Shown in pieces: positions 50,042 to 60,590 of a DNA stretch of 64,000 nucleotides. The stretch lies in the NCBI RefSeq assembly GCF_001905735.1, contig NZ_LISW01000002.1:635125-699124 (forward strand), in the 5' to 3' direction. The translations under genes were made by a program, and so were the position numbers. The notes below the pieces were generated by a model, which searched no databases, was not told the origin of the DNA, and saw nothing but the letters and a program-made list of their open reading frames with translations. The stretch is from Streptomyces sp. CB01249. Its GTDB lineage: Bacteria > Actinomycetota > Actinomycetes > Streptomycetales > Streptomycetaceae. Position 1 is the first letter of the stretch. Each line of letters begins with the position of its first letter.

Positions 50042-53000
50042 GTGAAGAGCAACACCATCACGAGACGCGGGCGCGGCCGACGCCCTCTCGTTGCCGTCAC
50101 ACTGACGGCGCTTCTGGCGGCCGGAATCGGCATCACGCCCCTGTCGGGCGGCCTTTCGTCGGCCTCAGCGGTGCCCTCCGAGGAGCGCACCGCTGCCGGA
50201 ACGGAAGCGGCCCAGGAAGCAGCGGTGGCATCCGACGAACCGGTCGAGGTACTGAGTCTGCGAGACGAGCGCAGTTCCACCGTGGCCAATCCGGACGGCA
50301 CCTTCACCACCACGACGGCCGTCCAGCCCGTGCGCGCCCGTAAGAACGGCGAGTGGACGGACATCGACACCACACTCGTACGGCAGAAGGACGGCTCGTA
50401 CGCGCCGAAGGCCGCCGTGACCGCCATGTCCTTCTCCGGCGGCGGAACGACCACGTTCGGCACGATCCAGAAGGACGGCCGGGCGCTGTCGCTGGACTGG
50501 CCGGACAAACTGCCCGAGCCGACGGTCGAAGGTTCGACAGCGACTTACCCCGAGGTGATGCCGGGCGTAGACCTGCAGGTGACCGCCAGCGCCGAAGGAT
50601 TCTCACACCTCATCGTCGTCAAGGACGCGGAGGCTGCGGACAACCCGGATCTGGCCCGGTTGCAGCTGCCGGTCAGCGCCACCTCGGTCGACCTGAAGGA
50701 GTCCGAGGACGGTGGCCTGACCGCGACGGACACGGCCGGAGGGACCGTGTTCGAAGCCCCCGCGCCCTTGATGTGGGACAGCACGGCAGGTGACGACCCC
50801 GAACCGGGTGATCCGTCGCCGACGGCCGTGGAGCCCAACAACGGCGAACTTGCGGTGACTCCGCCGGACGGCACCCGTGTCGCCGACGTGGACGTCGAGG
50901 TCGGCCGGGACGAGCTGACCCTGACGCCCGACAACGGACTGCTTACCGGTGAGGACACGGTGTATCCGGTCTACATCGACCCTGTGGTGAAGACAGCCAG
51001 TCGAAGCGCCTGGACCATGGTTTCGTCGCACTACGCGTCCACCGAATTCTGGAAGTTCGACGACCACGAGGGTGTGGGCCGTTGCCCGGCCGATGTGTCG
51101 TACCTGTGCGCCAGTTCCAGCGACACCAAGCGGCAGTTCTTCGCCATCCCCACCGCATCCTTCGAGGGCAAGGACATCATCAAGGCGGAGTTCGCCGTGA
51201 CGATGGTCCACACGTACAGCAGCGACGCCAAGAGCGTTTTGCTCAGCAGGGTCAACTCGACTGGCGCGAGCGCCATAAAATCCTCCACCAACTGGAGCAA
51301 CCAGCCTTCCTGGCAAGCGGACGTGGACAGCAAGTCGCCGACAAACCCCGCAGGTTCTTGCACCAAGGACAACCAGAACGTTCGGTTCGACGCCAAGTCC
51401 ACCGTTCAGCTGGCTGCTGACAAGGGCTGGGACACCACGACCTTCCGTCTGCGCGCCGGGGACGAGGGCAAGTATTCGTACTGGAAGAGGTTCTGCGGAA
51501 ACGCCCAGCTCGAAGTCACCTACAACCGGCCGCCGCTGGCCCCCGCCATGACAGATCTCACCATGTCACCCGGAGGCAAGTGCGAGTACGGTCACGCGGA
51601 CGAGCACTACGTGTCCGAAGCCCCCGTCGTCAACGCCACCATCAAGGACTACGACCACAACGACATCGCCGGCCAGTCCGAGCGCCTGAAGGCGCAGTTC
51701 CACGTGTTCTGGAAGAACGGCTCGACGCAGGTCGACCACTACGCCACCACGGCCTTCAAAGCAACGACCGGTACGGGACAGACGGGCTCCGCCGCGTTCA
51801 AGTACACAGTCGGCTCGGACCTCAGCACGGATTCCGACGCGGGCTTCAGCATCCCGTCCAACGTAGCCATCGGCTGGGAGGTGCGGGGCTCGGACGGAAC
51901 CGCGTGGGGCCCGTGGAGCTCGGCAGGTGACGAAGCGTACCGGTGTGAGTTCATTTACGACGCCACCGCCCCCAAGGCGCCGGTGATCACGTCCGCGCGG
52001 TACCCCGATGACGGGGCATGGCACGCGGGCGTCGGAGACTACGGCAGCTTCACCTTCGACTCCCCGTCGAACGACGTGGCGAAGTACACGTACCGTTTCA
52101 AGGGAGGTAACTGGTCCACGGTCGCGACGGCCACGCCAGGCGGCCCCGCGACGGTGAAGTTCATGCCTCCCAGCGAGGGGACGTGGAGCGTCGAGGCCAA
52201 GGCCGTCGACGCGGCGGGCAACGCCCAGAAGACGTCGATGGGGTACACCTTCCTTGTCGACCGTGGACGCGCCCCGGTGGGCGGCTGGACTCTCGGTGAC
52301 GTCAAGGGTGCCACCTCGGCAGCCGGCACCGGCTCGTCCCCGGCTGCCGCACCTGGCCCCGGAGTCACCTTCGGCGCCAAGCCCGGACCGCTCGGCGCGG
52401 CCGACACGTACGCCGCACTCGACGGCACCGAGAACGCCTACCTCGACGCCGGTCAGCACATCGTGAACACGGACGCCGGCCTCTCGGTCAGCGCCTGGGT
52501 GCGGCTGCCGGAGATTCCGGACCACGACGAGACCGTGATCAGCCAGGACGGCACCGGCCTGCCGGGCTTCGATCTGGGCTACGACAGCGACACCCGCGCC
52601 TGGGTCTTCCGTATGCCGTTCAACGACATGGAGTCGCTGGGCAGCTGGCAGGTCACCGGAGGCAAGGTGGTGCCGGACGCATGGACGCACCTCATCGGCT
52701 CCTACGACGGCGTAACAGGCATCATGCGCCTCTACGTGGACGGCACGGCGGTCACAACCACCGCGAAGCGGACCACGCCGTGGAACGCCGCCGGAAACCT
52801 TCAGATCGGACGCCGGCTGGCCCTCGACGGCTACACCGCCCACCTCAAGGGCGGCATCGCCGACGTCCAGGTCCACGACCGAGTCGTCACCGGCCCCGAG
52901 AGCGCGGAGCTGGGCGGCATTGTGGCCCAGCAGCTCGCCTACTGGGATGTCGACACCGCTCCGGCGGGGGCCGCGCCCGAGGCGTACGGCGGCACCGGCC

Positions 53001-53668
53001 TCACGCTCGGCGGCGGCGCGTCCATCTACGAACCTGCTCCGGGTTGTGACCCGGAGACAGACCCGGACTGCGTGGAGACCGCACCGGAAGAGCCGATGTG
53101 GGGCGACGGCCACCTGCTGCTGAACGGCACCGACGCCTATGCGACACGGTCCGCCGGGCTGCTCTCGAAGCAGGACAGCTTCACCCTGACCGCCCGCGCC
53201 CGACTGTCCTCCGTGTCGCCCACGAAGGACCAGACGGTCATGGCGCTCAACGGGACCCACGGCAATGCCATCACGGTGGGGTACTCGGCCGCCGACAGCC
53301 GATGGATTCTGACAGCCACCGACGCGGACTCGGCGACCGCCACGAGCACCACCGTCAAGGCGACGGGCTTCCTGCCCAGCAGCAGCGGCAAGGGTGACCA
53401 CCTCGCCCTCGTGTACTCGGCTGTCTTCGGAGACGTCGTGTTGTACGTCAACGGCGTCGAAAGCGCACGCGTGCCCTGGACCAACAGCTGGGACTTCACC
53501 ACCACCTCGCTCCAGGTGGGCCGCCGGCTAACCGGCACCACGGCCGACGCCTTCCTCTCCGGCGCGATCGATGAGGTCCGTCTGTTCCAGGGCGCGCTCG
53601 ACGCCAGTCTCGTCGCGACCGTCATGGTCCTTCCCGACGACACGAGCGTCGAGGCGACGCTGTCCTGA
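50042..53668 (+). CDS. Large secreted LamG/DNRLRE-domain protein
   Basis: 1208 residues. An N-terminal signal (LVAVTLTALLAAGIGITPLSG) leads to a region with VRARKNGEWTDIDTTLVRQKDGSYAPKA, typical of the N-terminal module of Streptomyces LamG/RHS proteins. A DNRLRE-like domain follows near residues 310-510, an Ig-like module lies around 640-735, and two LamG jellyroll domains lie at about 780-940 (LSVSAWVRLPEIPDHDETVISQDG) and 1020-1190 (DSFTLTARARLSSVSPTKDQTV). These bind carbohydrate or protein. GTG 50042 is 58 bp after the FG-GAP gene. A perfect 42-bp palindrome follows the stop codon. Confidence 0.85.
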   Translation: MKSNTITRRGRGRRPLVAVTLTALLAAGIGITPLSGGLSSASAVPSEERTAAGTEAAQEAAVASDEPVEVLSLRDERSSTVANPDGTFTTTTAVQPVRARKNGEWTDIDTTLVRQKDGSYAPKAAVTAMSFSGGGTTTFGTIQKDGRALSLDWPDKLPEPTVEGSTATYPEVMPGVDLQVTASAEGFSHLIVVKDAEAADNPDLARLQLPVSATSVDLKESEDGGLTATDTAGGTVFEAPAPLMWDSTAGDDPEPGDPSPTAVEPNNGELAVTPPDGTRVADVDVEVGRDELTLTPDNGLLTGEDTVYPVYIDPVVKTASRSAWTMVSSHYASTEFWKFDDHEGVGRCPADVSYLCASSSDTKRQFFAIPTASFEGKDIIKAEFAVTMVHTYSSDAKSVLLSRVNSTGASAIKSSTNWSNQPSWQADVDSKSPTNPAGSCTKDNQNVRFDAKSTVQLAADKGWDTTTFRLRAGDEGKYSYWKRFCGNAQLEVTYNRPPLAPAMTDLTMSPGGKCEYGHADEHYVSEAPVVNATIKDYDHNDIAGQSERLKAQFHVFWKNGSTQVDHYATTAFKATTGTGQTGSAAFKYTVGSDLSTDSDAGFSIPSNVAIGWEVRGSDGTAWGPWSSAGDEAYRCEFIYDATAPKAPVITSARYPDDGAWHAGVGDYGSFTFDSPSNDVAKYTYRFKGGNWSTVATATPGGPATVKFMPPSEGTWSVEAKAVDAAGNAQKTSMGYTFLVDRGRAPVGGWTLGDVKGATSAAGTGSSPAAAPGPGVTFGAKPGPLGAADTYAALDGTENAYLDAGQHIVNTDAGLSVSAWVRLPEIPDHDETVISQDGTGLPGFDLGYDSDTRAWVFRMPFNDMESLGSWQVTGGKVVPDAWTHLIGSYDGVTGIMRLYVDGTAVTTTAKRTTPWNAAGNLQIGRRLALDGYTAHLKGGIADVQVHDRVVTGPESAELGGIVAQQLAYWDVDTAPAGAAPEAYGGTGLTLGGGASIYEPAPGCDPETDPDCVETAPEEPMWGDGHLLLNGTDAYATRSAGLLSKQDSFTLTARARLSSVSPTKDQTVMALNGTHGNAITVGYSAADSRWILTATDADSATATSTTVKATGFLPSSSGKGDHLALVYSAVFGDVVLYVNGVESARVPWTNSWDFTTTSLQVGRRLTGTTADAFLSGAIDEVRLFQGALDASLVATVMVLPDDTSVEATLS

Positions 53669-53676
53669 TCGCCCGC

Positions 53677-53718
53677 GCTCGGCCGGGGCCGGACCACGTG
53701 GTCCGGCCCCGGCCGAGC
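53677..53718 (+). terminator. Perfect 42-bp palindrome between LamG and RHS genes
   Basis: Every pair from 53677/53718 to 53697/53698 matches, a 21-bp inverted repeat with no loop in DNA. In RNA it would fold into a very stable GC-rich hairpin 8 bp after the LamG stop and 41 bp before the RHS start, so it may terminate, or partly attenuate, transcription into the toxin gene. Confidence 0.65.
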
Positions 53719-53759
53719 CTGTCCTCAGAGCACCGATCCCATCTCCAGACGGAGTTCTC

Positions 53760-56700
53760 ATGCGCGCATCACCTTTTGGAAGATCCCATTTCCGCATACC
53801 AACACGTTGGGTACGCAAGGTCGTACTGACAGCGACTGTGGCGCTGTCCATCGGCTTGCTGCCCCAATACGCACCGCAGGCAGCGGCCGACGGCGTGACC
53901 AGGCCCGATACCCAGACCAATCTGGACGACCCCGCCGAGGGCAGAAACGGTGTAACCCGGAAGCAGAAGCGTGCCGACCAGGCCGCACGCGCCGCTGTGA
54001 CGAAGGCAGCAGTCACCCGGTGGCCCCAAGCGTCGGCCGACGACGTGGTCGTGGCGGCCAAGGGCTCCAAGGGCACTCAGGCCGAGGGGCTGCCGCTGAA
54101 GGTCGCGGCCACGGGCACCGTGAGCCCCCGGTCCGTCCGGCTGGCCGTTCTCGACCGCAAGAAGGCATCGGCCGCCGGTGTCGACGGGCCGCTGATGACC
54201 GTGGCCCGCACTGACGGCGGAGCCAAGAACGGACCGGTCGAGGTGTCCCTCGACTACGGTGACTTCGCGGAGGCGTACGGCGGCAACTACGGAGCGCGCC
54301 TGCGCCTGGTGACGTACCCGGAGTGCGTCCTCACCACGCCCGACCGGCCGGGATGCGCCACGGCGACGCCACTGGCCACCCGCAACGACACGGACAGCAC
54401 GACGCTGAGCGCGAAGGTCTCCGCCGCGTCGCCCGCCACGACGGCGGCGTCCGGATCCGGCGTCACCGTGCTGGCCGCGACCGCAGAAGCGGCAGGAAGC
54501 CAGGGCGACTTCGGAGCCACCTCGCTGAAGGCGTCCTCCCAGTGGAGCGTCTCCAACTCCTCCGGCGCCTTCAACTGGTCATACCCCATCACCGCGCCGC
54601 CCGTGCCCGGTGGTCTTGCTCCGGAAGTCAACCTCGCCTACAGCTCCCAGTCCGTTGACGGGCAGACCGCCGCCACGAACAACCAGGGCTCATGGATCGG
54701 TGAGGGCTTCAGTTACGAGCCCGGCTTCATCGAGCGCCGGTACAAAGCCTGCGCAGACGACGGCCACGACGACACGATCGGCGACCAGTGCTGGGGCTTC
54801 GACAACGCCACTCTCTCGCTGCCCGGCGGCGCCTCGGGTGAGCTGATCAAGGACGACACCACCGGCGAGTGGCATGTCTCCTCCGACGACTTCTCCAAGG
54901 TCGAGAAGATCACCGGAACAACCAACGGTGACAACGACGGCGAGTACTGGAAGCTCACGTCCAACAACGGCACCCAGTACTTCTTCGGCCGCAACCAGCT
55001 CCCCGGGTACGAATCCGGCAACGAGGCCACGAACTCCGCCTGGACCGTCCCGGTCTACGGCGACGACTCCGGAGAGCCCTGCTACAAGTCCACCTTCGAC
55101 ACCGCGTTCTGCAACCAGGCGTGGCGTTGGAACCTCGACTACGTGGTAGACCCCCACGGCGACACCATGTCGTACTTCTACGGCAAGGAGCTCAACTACT
55201 ACACCCAGGGCCTGAAGACCACGGAAAACGGCAAGGCATACGTCCGTGGCGGGTACCTCAAGCGCATCGACTACGGGCAGCGCGAGGACAAGACCTACTC
55301 GACCAAGCCCGCCGCGCGCGTGGTGTTCACCACCGACGAGCGCTGCGTCGGGGATCTCACCGACTGCTCGCCCGGCGCGCTGAAGGACGACACAGCGGCC
55401 GACTGGCCCGACGTGCCGTGGGACCGGAACTGCAAGGCGGACACCAAGTGCGCCGGCCAGAACTCGCCCACCTTCTGGACGCGTAAGCAGCTCACCGAGA
55501 TCACCACCCAGATCCGGAACGGCGCGACCACCTACGAGGACGTCGACCGGTGGAAGCTCGGCCACTCGTACGTGGACAACGGCGACGGGTCGAAGTCACT
55601 CTGGCTGAAGAACATCGACCACACCGGACTGGTGGGCGACGACAAGTCGGTGCCCTCGGTCGAGCTCCAGGGCATCCAACTCCCCAACCGCGTCGATGTC
55701 CCGAACGACAACATCCAGGAGTTCAACCGGTTCCGGCTGGCCGGCGTCGCGAGCGAGTCGGGCAGCGCGCTGTCCGCCAACTACTCCGAGCCGGAATGCA
55801 CATCCACCACCTTGCCCAAGGTGGGCGAGTCGACGGTGCGTTGCTACCCGGTCAAGTGGAACCCGCCGGGTGTCAAGGACCCGATCACGGACTGGTTCAA
55901 CAAGTACGTGGTCACGTCGGTGATCGAGGGTGACCTGGTGGGGGAGAGCCCCGACCAGATGACGACGTACACCTACCTCGGTGACGCGGGCTGGCGGAAG
56001 GCCAAGCCCGACGGTCTCTCCAAAACCGACAGACTGACGTGGAGCGACTGGCGCGGGTACGGCAAGGTCTTGGTCGAAACCTCCGACGGCAGCATCAAAC
56101 CGTCCAACACGAAGACCGAGCACGTCTTCTTCCGCGGACTCGACGGCGACGCCCAACCGGGCGGCGGCACCCGTTCCGTCAGCGTGAAGGACAGCAACGG
56201 CACCTCCTACGACGACTCCGACTGGAAGTCCGGTACAGAGCTCGAGACGACGACCTACAACGGCGACGAGATCGTCTCCAAGTCGGTCAACACGCCTTGG
56301 ACGAAGACCACCGCGACCCGCGTCAAGGACTGGGGCACCTCCTACGCCCGGTTCGTGCGCGAGGGCCGTTCCGACACCTACGAGGCGCTGGAGGGCGGGG
56401 GCTGGGGGCAAACGGCCTCCACCACGTCGTACGACGACAAGGGCCGGCCGGTTCAGGTCGCTGATTACGGCGAGCTGGACGTAGCGGACAACCAGTGCAC
56501 CCGCACGGAGTACGCGGACAACGCCTCCAAGCACCTTTACAGCTATGTCTCACGCGTCGAGACCCTGGCCGTCGACTGCAGCACGACCGCCCCGGACCGG
56601 TCCAAGGTCGTCGTCTCCGACGAGCTGACGTACTACGACGGTTCGACCACACGCGGTGCGGCGCCGTCCAAGGGTGAGCCGACGCTGGTGAAGCGGCTGG

Positions 56701-59700
56701 CCTCGCACAACGGCACCACCGGCACGTATCAGGAAGTGTCCACCTCCACGTTCGACCAGTACGGCCGCCCGCTGGTTGTCACGGACGCGGCGAAGACACC
56801 CACCACCACGGCGTACACGGACAACGCCTACGGCCTGGCCGTGTCCAAGACCGAGACGAACGTGCTCGGCTGGTCCACGACCACCGAGTACGCGCCCGAG
56901 TGGGGCACGCTCTCCGCGCAGACCGACATGAACGGCAAGCGCACCGACCTGGCGTACGACGGTCTCGGCCGCGTCGTCTCGGTGTGGATGCCCGACCGGC
57001 CCAAGGCGAGCTTCACTCCCAGCATCAAGTACGACTACGGCATCCGGAAGACTGGACCGAACTACCTGCACACGCAGAAGATCGAGAAGGACGGCGCGTC
57101 TTACGGCCACGAGTACACCCTGTACGACGGCCTGCTCCGGCCCCGCCAGGTCCAGACGGAGGCGCAGGGCGGCGGACGCCTGCTGGCGGACACCTACTAC
57201 GACGGCTCCGGCCGTGTGGTGAAGACGAACGACACCTACTACGCCGCCGGCGCTCCTGCGGCCACTCTGTTCGTCCCGCGCAACGAGGACATCGACGCAC
57301 AGACGGTGACCGAGTTCGACGGTGCCGGCCGGACCACCGCGACCGTTCTGAAGGTCGCGGGCATCGAGAAGAGCCGCACCACCCTCACGTACGGCGGCGA
57401 CAGGGTCCACACAGACCCGCCGAACGGTCAGATTCCGACCACGGCCATCTCGGACGCCCGGGACCACACGGTCGAACTGCGCCAGTACAAGGGCGACAAG
57501 CCGCTCCTCCCGGGGACGGCGAACGACTACGTCTCGACCAAGTACGCCTACACCCCGGCCGGACAGCTGTCCAAGGTCACCGACAACAAGGGCAACACCT
57601 GGTCGTACACATACGACCAGCGCGGCCGTAAGCACACCGCGACCGACCCGGACACGGGGTCCTCGACCTACGAGTACGACGACCTCGACCGGCTCGTCTC
57701 CACCACTGATTCCCGCTCCAACACCACGACGACGGTGTACGACAAGATCGGCCGCACCACCGAAACGTGGCAGGGAGCGGCCGGCACCGGTACCAAGCTG
57801 TCCGTCTCCAAGTACGACACGGTGGCCAAGGGCGAGCTGTACGGCACGTACACGTACAAGGACGGCGCCGTCCTGTCGTCGGTGACCTATCCGGCGCTGG
57901 ACGACGACCTCGAACCGACCACCACCAAGTACTACCTGTCCAAGACCGCCGAACCCGAACTGGGCGGCACCTACCAGTTCGACACCCAGTACAACAAGGA
58001 CGGCACGGTCGCCGGGCAGAACTTCCCGGCCGCAGGCGGTCTGCCCGCGGAGGCCCTGTCCTACCAGTACGACGGCCTCCAGCGTCCGGTAGCGATGAAC
58101 ACCTCGCTCGGCGGAATGAGCTACGTCTCCGGGGTGGCGTACTCGCCCACGAACAAGCTGGAGCAGCTGGAGCTGACCACCGGCGAGACGGGCGCCAAGA
58201 AGACCTGGCTGTCCTACTCCTACGAGCAGGGCACCTCACGTCTCATCAACGCCCGGGTCGACGTACAGGGCGCCGCCTCGGTGGCGTACGACGCCCGTTA
58301 CACCTACGACGACGGCGGTAACGTCCGGTCCATCACCGACGCACCCGACGGCGGCACCCGGGACGTGCAGTGCTTCCGGTACGACGGCCTGCGGCAGATG
58401 ACGGACGCCTGGACGTCGAATGCCACCCCGAACAAGGCGGTGGGCACCGGAGCGACGGAGACGGCCTGCGCGTCGGCGCCCTCGGCCGCGACCGTGGGCG
58501 GGACTGCGCCCTACTGGTCCACGTACGGATTCGACACGCTGGGCAACCGGACGTCGGCAACCGACCACGGTCTGAACGGCGCGGCCACGTCGACGAAGTC
58601 GTACGCGTACGGCGAGAACGGGGAGGGCCCCCACCAGCTCACCACCGAGGTCGTGGACACCACGGCCACGTCGAGCACTCCCGCGGTCAAGCTGGCCAAC
58701 ACGTACTCCTATGACGTGACCGGCAACACCGAGCAGCGCGTTCTCAACGGCGACACACAGAAGCTGACCTGGGACAAGCAGGGTGAGCTGACCAAGGTCA
58801 CCAACGCGGACGGCGCCACCACGGACTACGTCTACGACGCGTCAGGCGACCGACTGCTCAGCAAGACGGCCGAGGAGACGACGTTCTACCTGCCCGGCAT
58901 GGAGCTGCACCTGAAGAAGTCCACGGGTGCGGTGACGGGCGCGCGTTACTACAGTCTCGCCGGTCAGACGGTGGCGGTCAGGGACAACGGCGGCGTCACC
59001 TTCCTCGCTTCCGACCACCACGGCACGGCGCAGCTCGCAGTGAACGCGGCCACTGGCGCTACCCAGCGCCGCCGCATGGACCCCTTCGGAGCGGAACGCG
59101 AGGGGTCCGCGACGGACTGGGTCGACGACAAGGGCTTCGTGGGCGGCACGGTCCAGAAGGTCACGGGCCTCACGACCCTCGGAGCGCGGGAGTACGACGA
59201 CTCGACGGGCCGGTTCATCTCCGCCGACCCGATCATCGACTACACCGACCCGCAGCAGATCAACGGCTACGCGTACAGCCTCAACAACCCGGTCACGTTC
59301 TCGGACCCGGGCGGGCTGGCGCCGGACGACTGCGCCTTGGTCGGCGTCACCTGCAAGCCGACCGGCAACGGCGGCTGGGATGTCAAGCCCACAGGGCAGT
59401 ACTACACCTACTACGGGGTACAGGCGCCCACCGAGACGCCGTCGGATTACAAGGCCCGCCAGGCTCAGACGGACGCGGACATCGCCAAGCAGCGCGCGAT
59501 AGCCGCGGCCAAGGAACTGGCCAAGATCGCCGCTGACGAACTGGGCATCACAGACGCCCTGGACTGCTTCACGACGGGCGCACTCGGCGCGTGCGGCGCG
59601 ACCGCGGTCAACATCATCTCCAGCGCGGTCGGCGGGATCGTCGGCAAGCTCGCCAAGAAGTACGGCGTGCCCTGGAAGTGGAAGAAGGCGGCGGAGCTTG

Positions 59701-60575
59701 GCAAGCGCCTCTGGAACCTCGGCGACAAGCTGATCAGCGGAGTCAAGAACTGGCTCAGCAAGTCGAAACTCGCCAGCAAGCTGATGAGGAGCAGCTGCAA
59801 CAGTTTCGTGCCAGGCACCGAAGTTTTGATGGCAGACGGAACCACAAAAACGATCGAAAAGGTCAAGATTGGTGACAAGGTTCTCGCGACGGACCCTGAA
59901 TCAGGAGAGACAAAGGCCCGAGAGGTCACGGCCGAGATCAAGGGCCAGGGCCTCAAGCACCTGGTCAAGGTCACGATCGACACGGACGGCGACAAGGGCG
60001 ACGACGCGGCTTCCGTCACCGCCACGGACGGCCACCCATTCTGGGTACCCGAACTGCACGCCTGGATCGCCGCTACGGACCTCAAGGTAGGTGAGCAACT
60101 CAGCACGAGTACCGGCGGGCTGGTGCAGATTGACGGCCTCGATCGCTGGACCCGGGCAGCCACGGTCCACAACCTTACTGTCAGCGACTTGCACACGTAC
60201 TATGTGCTGGCGGGTGAGACGCCAGTACTCGTGCACAACGTCAACGAAGGTTCGCTCTGCAATGTGACTCTTGGGCCGGCAATAAAGGGCCAGAAAGCCG
60301 AAGGAGTGACCGCTGAACGCGGTGACACTGTCCTGGCTCACGAGCAGCGGATGATGAACGAGTTCGGTGACCGAAATGGCTGCGCTTCATGCGGGGCGAC
60401 CGAATCGGGATACAAAGACGGTCACTGGACTGGTGACCACAATCCGCCGAATAAGCTCGCGCCCAACGGTCCGTGGACTCTGTATCCGCACTGCAAGGCA
60501 TGTTCCAAACAGCAGGGCGGGATCGTGCGCACGCTACTCAAGGAGTACTATGACTTCCCGGTGTGGAAACCATGA
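53760..60575 (+). CDS. RHS-repeat polymorphic toxin with HINT domain and C-terminal zinc-cluster effector
   Basis: 2271 residues. A signal peptide (residues 1-46) precedes a long YD/RHS-repeat shell of about 1650 residues (e.g. YDGLGRVVSVWMP, YDDLDRLVSTTDSRSN). The RHS-associated core lies at about 1720-1860 (ARYYSLAGQTVAVRD, LASDHHGTAQLA, MDPFGAERE, AREYDDSTGRFISADP). A HINT autoprotease runs from Cys2013 (CNSFVPGTEVLMADGTTK) through TDGHPFWV to VHN2160. The 111-residue tip has CASC, TGDHNPPNKL and HCKACSKQQGG, like a metal-bound nuclease (inference). ATG 53760 has GGAG 6 nt before it. The stop overlaps an ATG of a dead frame; an immunity-like gene follows 15 bp later. Confidence 0.88.
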   Translation: MRASPFGRSHFRIPTRWVRKVVLTATVALSIGLLPQYAPQAAADGVTRPDTQTNLDDPAEGRNGVTRKQKRADQAARAAVTKAAVTRWPQASADDVVVAAKGSKGTQAEGLPLKVAATGTVSPRSVRLAVLDRKKASAAGVDGPLMTVARTDGGAKNGPVEVSLDYGDFAEAYGGNYGARLRLVTYPECVLTTPDRPGCATATPLATRNDTDSTTLSAKVSAASPATTAASGSGVTVLAATAEAAGSQGDFGATSLKASSQWSVSNSSGAFNWSYPITAPPVPGGLAPEVNLAYSSQSVDGQTAATNNQGSWIGEGFSYEPGFIERRYKACADDGHDDTIGDQCWGFDNATLSLPGGASGELIKDDTTGEWHVSSDDFSKVEKITGTTNGDNDGEYWKLTSNNGTQYFFGRNQLPGYESGNEATNSAWTVPVYGDDSGEPCYKSTFDTAFCNQAWRWNLDYVVDPHGDTMSYFYGKELNYYTQGLKTTENGKAYVRGGYLKRIDYGQREDKTYSTKPAARVVFTTDERCVGDLTDCSPGALKDDTAADWPDVPWDRNCKADTKCAGQNSPTFWTRKQLTEITTQIRNGATTYEDVDRWKLGHSYVDNGDGSKSLWLKNIDHTGLVGDDKSVPSVELQGIQLPNRVDVPNDNIQEFNRFRLAGVASESGSALSANYSEPECTSTTLPKVGESTVRCYPVKWNPPGVKDPITDWFNKYVVTSVIEGDLVGESPDQMTTYTYLGDAGWRKAKPDGLSKTDRLTWSDWRGYGKVLVETSDGSIKPSNTKTEHVFFRGLDGDAQPGGGTRSVSVKDSNGTSYDDSDWKSGTELETTTYNGDEIVSKSVNTPWTKTTATRVKDWGTSYARFVREGRSDTYEALEGGGWGQTASTTSYDDKGRPVQVADYGELDVADNQCTRTEYADNASKHLYSYVSRVETLAVDCSTTAPDRSKVVVSDELTYYDGSTTRGAAPSKGEPTLVKRLASHNGTTGTYQEVSTSTFDQYGRPLVVTDAAKTPTTTAYTDNAYGLAVSKTETNVLGWSTTTEYAPEWGTLSAQTDMNGKRTDLAYDGLGRVVSVWMPDRPKASFTPSIKYDYGIRKTGPNYLHTQKIEKDGASYGHEYTLYDGLLRPRQVQTEAQGGGRLLADTYYDGSGRVVKTNDTYYAAGAPAATLFVPRNEDIDAQTVTEFDGAGRTTATVLKVAGIEKSRTTLTYGGDRVHTDPPNGQIPTTAISDARDHTVELRQYKGDKPLLPGTANDYVSTKYAYTPAGQLSKVTDNKGNTWSYTYDQRGRKHTATDPDTGSSTYEYDDLDRLVSTTDSRSNTTTTVYDKIGRTTETWQGAAGTGTKLSVSKYDTVAKGELYGTYTYKDGAVLSSVTYPALDDDLEPTTTKYYLSKTAEPELGGTYQFDTQYNKDGTVAGQNFPAAGGLPAEALSYQYDGLQRPVAMNTSLGGMSYVSGVAYSPTNKLEQLELTTGETGAKKTWLSYSYEQGTSRLINARVDVQGAASVAYDARYTYDDGGNVRSITDAPDGGTRDVQCFRYDGLRQMTDAWTSNATPNKAVGTGATETACASAPSAATVGGTAPYWSTYGFDTLGNRTSATDHGLNGAATSTKSYAYGENGEGPHQLTTEVVDTTATSSTPAVKLANTYSYDVTGNTEQRVLNGDTQKLTWDKQGELTKVTNADGATTDYVYDASGDRLLSKTAEETTFYLPGMELHLKKSTGAVTGARYYSLAGQTVAVRDNGGVTFLASDHHGTAQLAVNAATGATQRRRMDPFGAEREGSATDWVDDKGFVGGTVQKVTGLTTLGAREYDDSTGRFISADPIIDYTDPQQINGYAYSLNNPVTFSDPGGLAPDDCALVGVTCKPTGNGGWDVKPTGQYYTYYGVQAPTETPSDYKARQAQTDADIAKQRAIAAAKELAKIAADELGITDALDCFTTGALGACGATAVNIISSAVGGIVGKLAKKYGVPWKWKKAAELGKRLWNLGDKLISGVKNWLSKSKLASKLMRSSCNSFVPGTEVLMADGTTKTIEKVKIGDKVLATDPESGETKAREVTAEIKGQGLKHLVKVTIDTDGDKGDDAASVTATDGHPFWVPELHAWIAATDLKVGEQLSTSTGGLVQIDGLDRWTRAATVHNLTVSDLHTYYVLAGETPVLVHNVNEGSLCNVTLGPAIKGQKAEGVTAERGDTVLAHEQRMMNEFGDRNGCASCGATESGYKDGHWTGDHNPPNKLAPNGPWTLYPHCKACSKQQGGIVRTLLKEYYDFPVWKP

Positions 60576-60590
60576 TTGTAGGTGGATTTA

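Noticed and set aside
53137..53697. Minus-strand open frames inside the LamG and RHS genes
   Set aside because: Codon-position GC and domain content support only the plus-strand genes; the reverse frames are Arg/Val-rich with no motif.
48433..60575. Genes of a biosynthetic gene cluster in the accessory region
   Set aside because: No carrier-protein, synthase or tailoring enzyme motifs were seen; the large proteins are repeat and adhesin modules.
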